From: Candidatus Cloacimonadota bacterium
Lineage (GTDB): Bacteria; Cloacimonadota; Cloacimonadia; Cloacimonadales; Cloacimonadaceae
Length of the DNA stretch: 24,411 nucleotides
Reading direction: 5' to 3'
Assembly (NCBI GenBank): GCA_028681035.1
Contig: JAQUJJ010000049.1
Span: 1 to 24,411 of the forward strand
Part shown: positions 23,542 through 24,411 of the stretch, piece after piece
How the letters are laid out: every line of letters begins with the position of its first letter
How positions within the stretch are numbered: position 1 is the first letter of the stretch
Translations under genes and position numbers: made by a program
Notes under the pieces: generated by a model
What the model saw: only the letters and a program-made list of their open reading frames with translations
The model's database searches: none
What the model was told of the DNA's origin: nothing

Positions 23542-24411
23542 TTAAAATAGGCTAAACAACAATTCACGAGTTGCAGGAGTGTTCTCTACAGGGTCTATGA
23601 TTGATTTATAGTTATTGAAGAACAACATCCCAATCTCGGGGTCGAATTGTATTTCCACATTATCGCGTATTTCCACACTTGCTGAATAAGGGTCTAAGTT
23701 CATGCGGTAGGGTCGCTGGCTGGTCATGGCGTCGAAAGAATCAGCAACCGTTACTATCCGCGCAAACAACGATATGTTCTCTCCAATAAGTCCGTTGGGA
23801 TAACCTCCCCCTCCATACCATTCATGGTGCTGTAGAATGATATCGTGTACCGGAGAAGGCAAGCCAATGGGTACTATTATACGTTCTCCAATTACAGGAT
23901 GCTGCTTTACAATTTCATATTCACTCATTGTGAGAGCTTGTTCCTTGCTCAACAGTGGGCTATATATCCCTATTTTCCCCAGATCGTGTAACAGAGCACC
24001 AATTCGCAACAGGTTCAAATCTTCTTGGTCTAGTTTCATCAGTTTCCCTAGCATTATGCTGATGACCGTTACTCTTTCAGAATGACCGCGGGTGTAAATA
24101 TCATTGGCTTCCATGGCATAAACCATAGCATGGATAGTGTTTAGGTAGTGCTTTTCTAGCTTTCTTTTTGCCACTGTAAGCTCATATGTACGTTGGTCAA
24201 CCAAAGATTCCAAATGATTGCGATATTCTTCATTTTGGATTAGCAGCAGATTCTTTTGTAACGCCTGTTTCACGGCAACATGCAGCTCTGCTATCTCGAA
24301 AGGCTTGCGTAAAAAATCGAAGGCACCTAATTGAATAGCGGCTCTCATCTTTTGCGGATCAACATCACCGGTCATAAGTATCACGGGCAGATTGGGGTCC
24401 ATTTTAACAAC
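23542..24411 (-). CDS. REC - HD-GYP response regulator (RpfG-like c-di-GMP phosphodiesterase), 5' truncated
   Basis: The frame is open to the window edge (codons VVK precede the ATG at 24402), so the gene starts outside. The visible part begins inside a receiver domain: LPVILMTG carries the conserved Thr and RKPF the conserved Lys, so the phosphorylated Asp lies off the window. A coiled linker follows, then an HD-GYP domain with GHSERV, HDLGKIG, KQHPVIGERI, HHEWYGGGGYPNG and ADSFDAMTSQRPYR. The family hydrolyses cyclic di-GMP; the His, Asp and Lys residues known to hold the metals appear present. The usual Asp of the DGxGYP signature is Gly here. The output would be signal-dependent lowering of c-di-GMP. 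The stop is followed by 53 bp to the CoA-transferase gene start, which is on the same strand. Confidence 0.93.
   Translation of the reverse strand, partial: VVKMDPNLPVILMTGDVDPQKMRAAIQLGAFDFLRKPFEIAELHVAVKQALQKNLLLIQNEEYRNHLESLVDQRTYELTVAKRKLEKHYLNTIHAMVYAMEANDIYTRGHSERVTVISIMLGKLMKLDQEDLNLLRIGALLHDLGKIGIYSPLLSKEQALTMSEYEIVKQHPVIGERIIVPIGLPSPVHDIILQHHEWYGGGGYPNGLIGENISLFARIVTVADSFDAMTSQRPYRMNLDPYSASVEIRDNVEIQFDPEIGMLFFNNYKSIIDPVENTPATRELLFSLF

Noticed and set aside
1..24411. CRISPR array, tRNA, rRNA, insertion sequence, prophage or defence island
   Set aside because: No spaced direct repeats of CRISPR size, no clover-leaf-like sequence that I could recognise, and no transposase, integrase or defence protein among the frames.

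Overview
The window comes from a Gram-negative, probably anaerobic bacterium of the FCB (Bacteroidota-like) assemblage. The best guess is a member of candidate phylum Cloacimonadota, but this is inference. Three secreted proteins end in the same FlgD-like/type IX-type C-terminal sorting domain. There is an Omp85-like outer-membrane barrel, an MCE lipid-transport protein, a lipoprotein metal-binding protein and a two-subunit CoA-transferase typical of amino-acid fermenters. Most start codons have a clear Shine-Dalgarno sequence. I see no tRNA, rRNA, insertion sequence, prophage or CRISPR array; this looks like ordinary, tightly packed chromosome.

Layout. 1-221: the end of a secreted protein. 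222-665: a non-coding gap with a degenerate 8-bp tandem repeat element. 666-2333 (-): a secreted papain-family peptidase. 2482-3951 (+): a short RNase II/R-type ribonuclease overlapping a convergent MFS transporter (3926-5131, -). 5318-6693 (+): a GNAT acetyltransferase and a DUF2156 (GNAT-fold) protein. The second runs 91 bp into the end of a four-gene minus-strand metal-uptake cluster, znuA-znuC-znuB plus a glucuronyl-epimerase-like membrane protein (9972 down to 6603). Upstream of znuA are ATTGCCC repeats on an 11-bp period and a large palindrome. 16886 down to 10145 (-): an envelope operon of an asparagine-synthetase-B-labelled secreted protein, an MCE (MlaD-like) protein, a metalloprotease/beta-propeller/outer-membrane-barrel fusion and leucyl aminopeptidase. 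16887-17740: a long gap with the second copy of the 8-bp repeat element. 17741-22179 (+): a secreted propeller protein, an unrecognised secreted protein and GTPase HflX. 23488 down to 22176 (-): CoA-transferase subunits A and B. 24411 down to 23542 (-): a REC/HD-GYP response regulator cut by the window edge.

How the genes fit together. The envelope operon and the secreted proteins suggest heavy investment in the outer membrane and cell surface. The metal-uptake cluster would supply zinc or manganese for enzymes such as the aminopeptidase and the gluzincin. The CoA-transferase pair fits fermentation of short-chain acids.

No clearly new defence or mobile system is visible. The items most worth following up are the paired octamer-repeat elements, the gluzincin-propeller-barrel fusion next to an MCE protein, the palindrome/repeat operator upstream of znuA, and the 91-bp antisense gene overlap.
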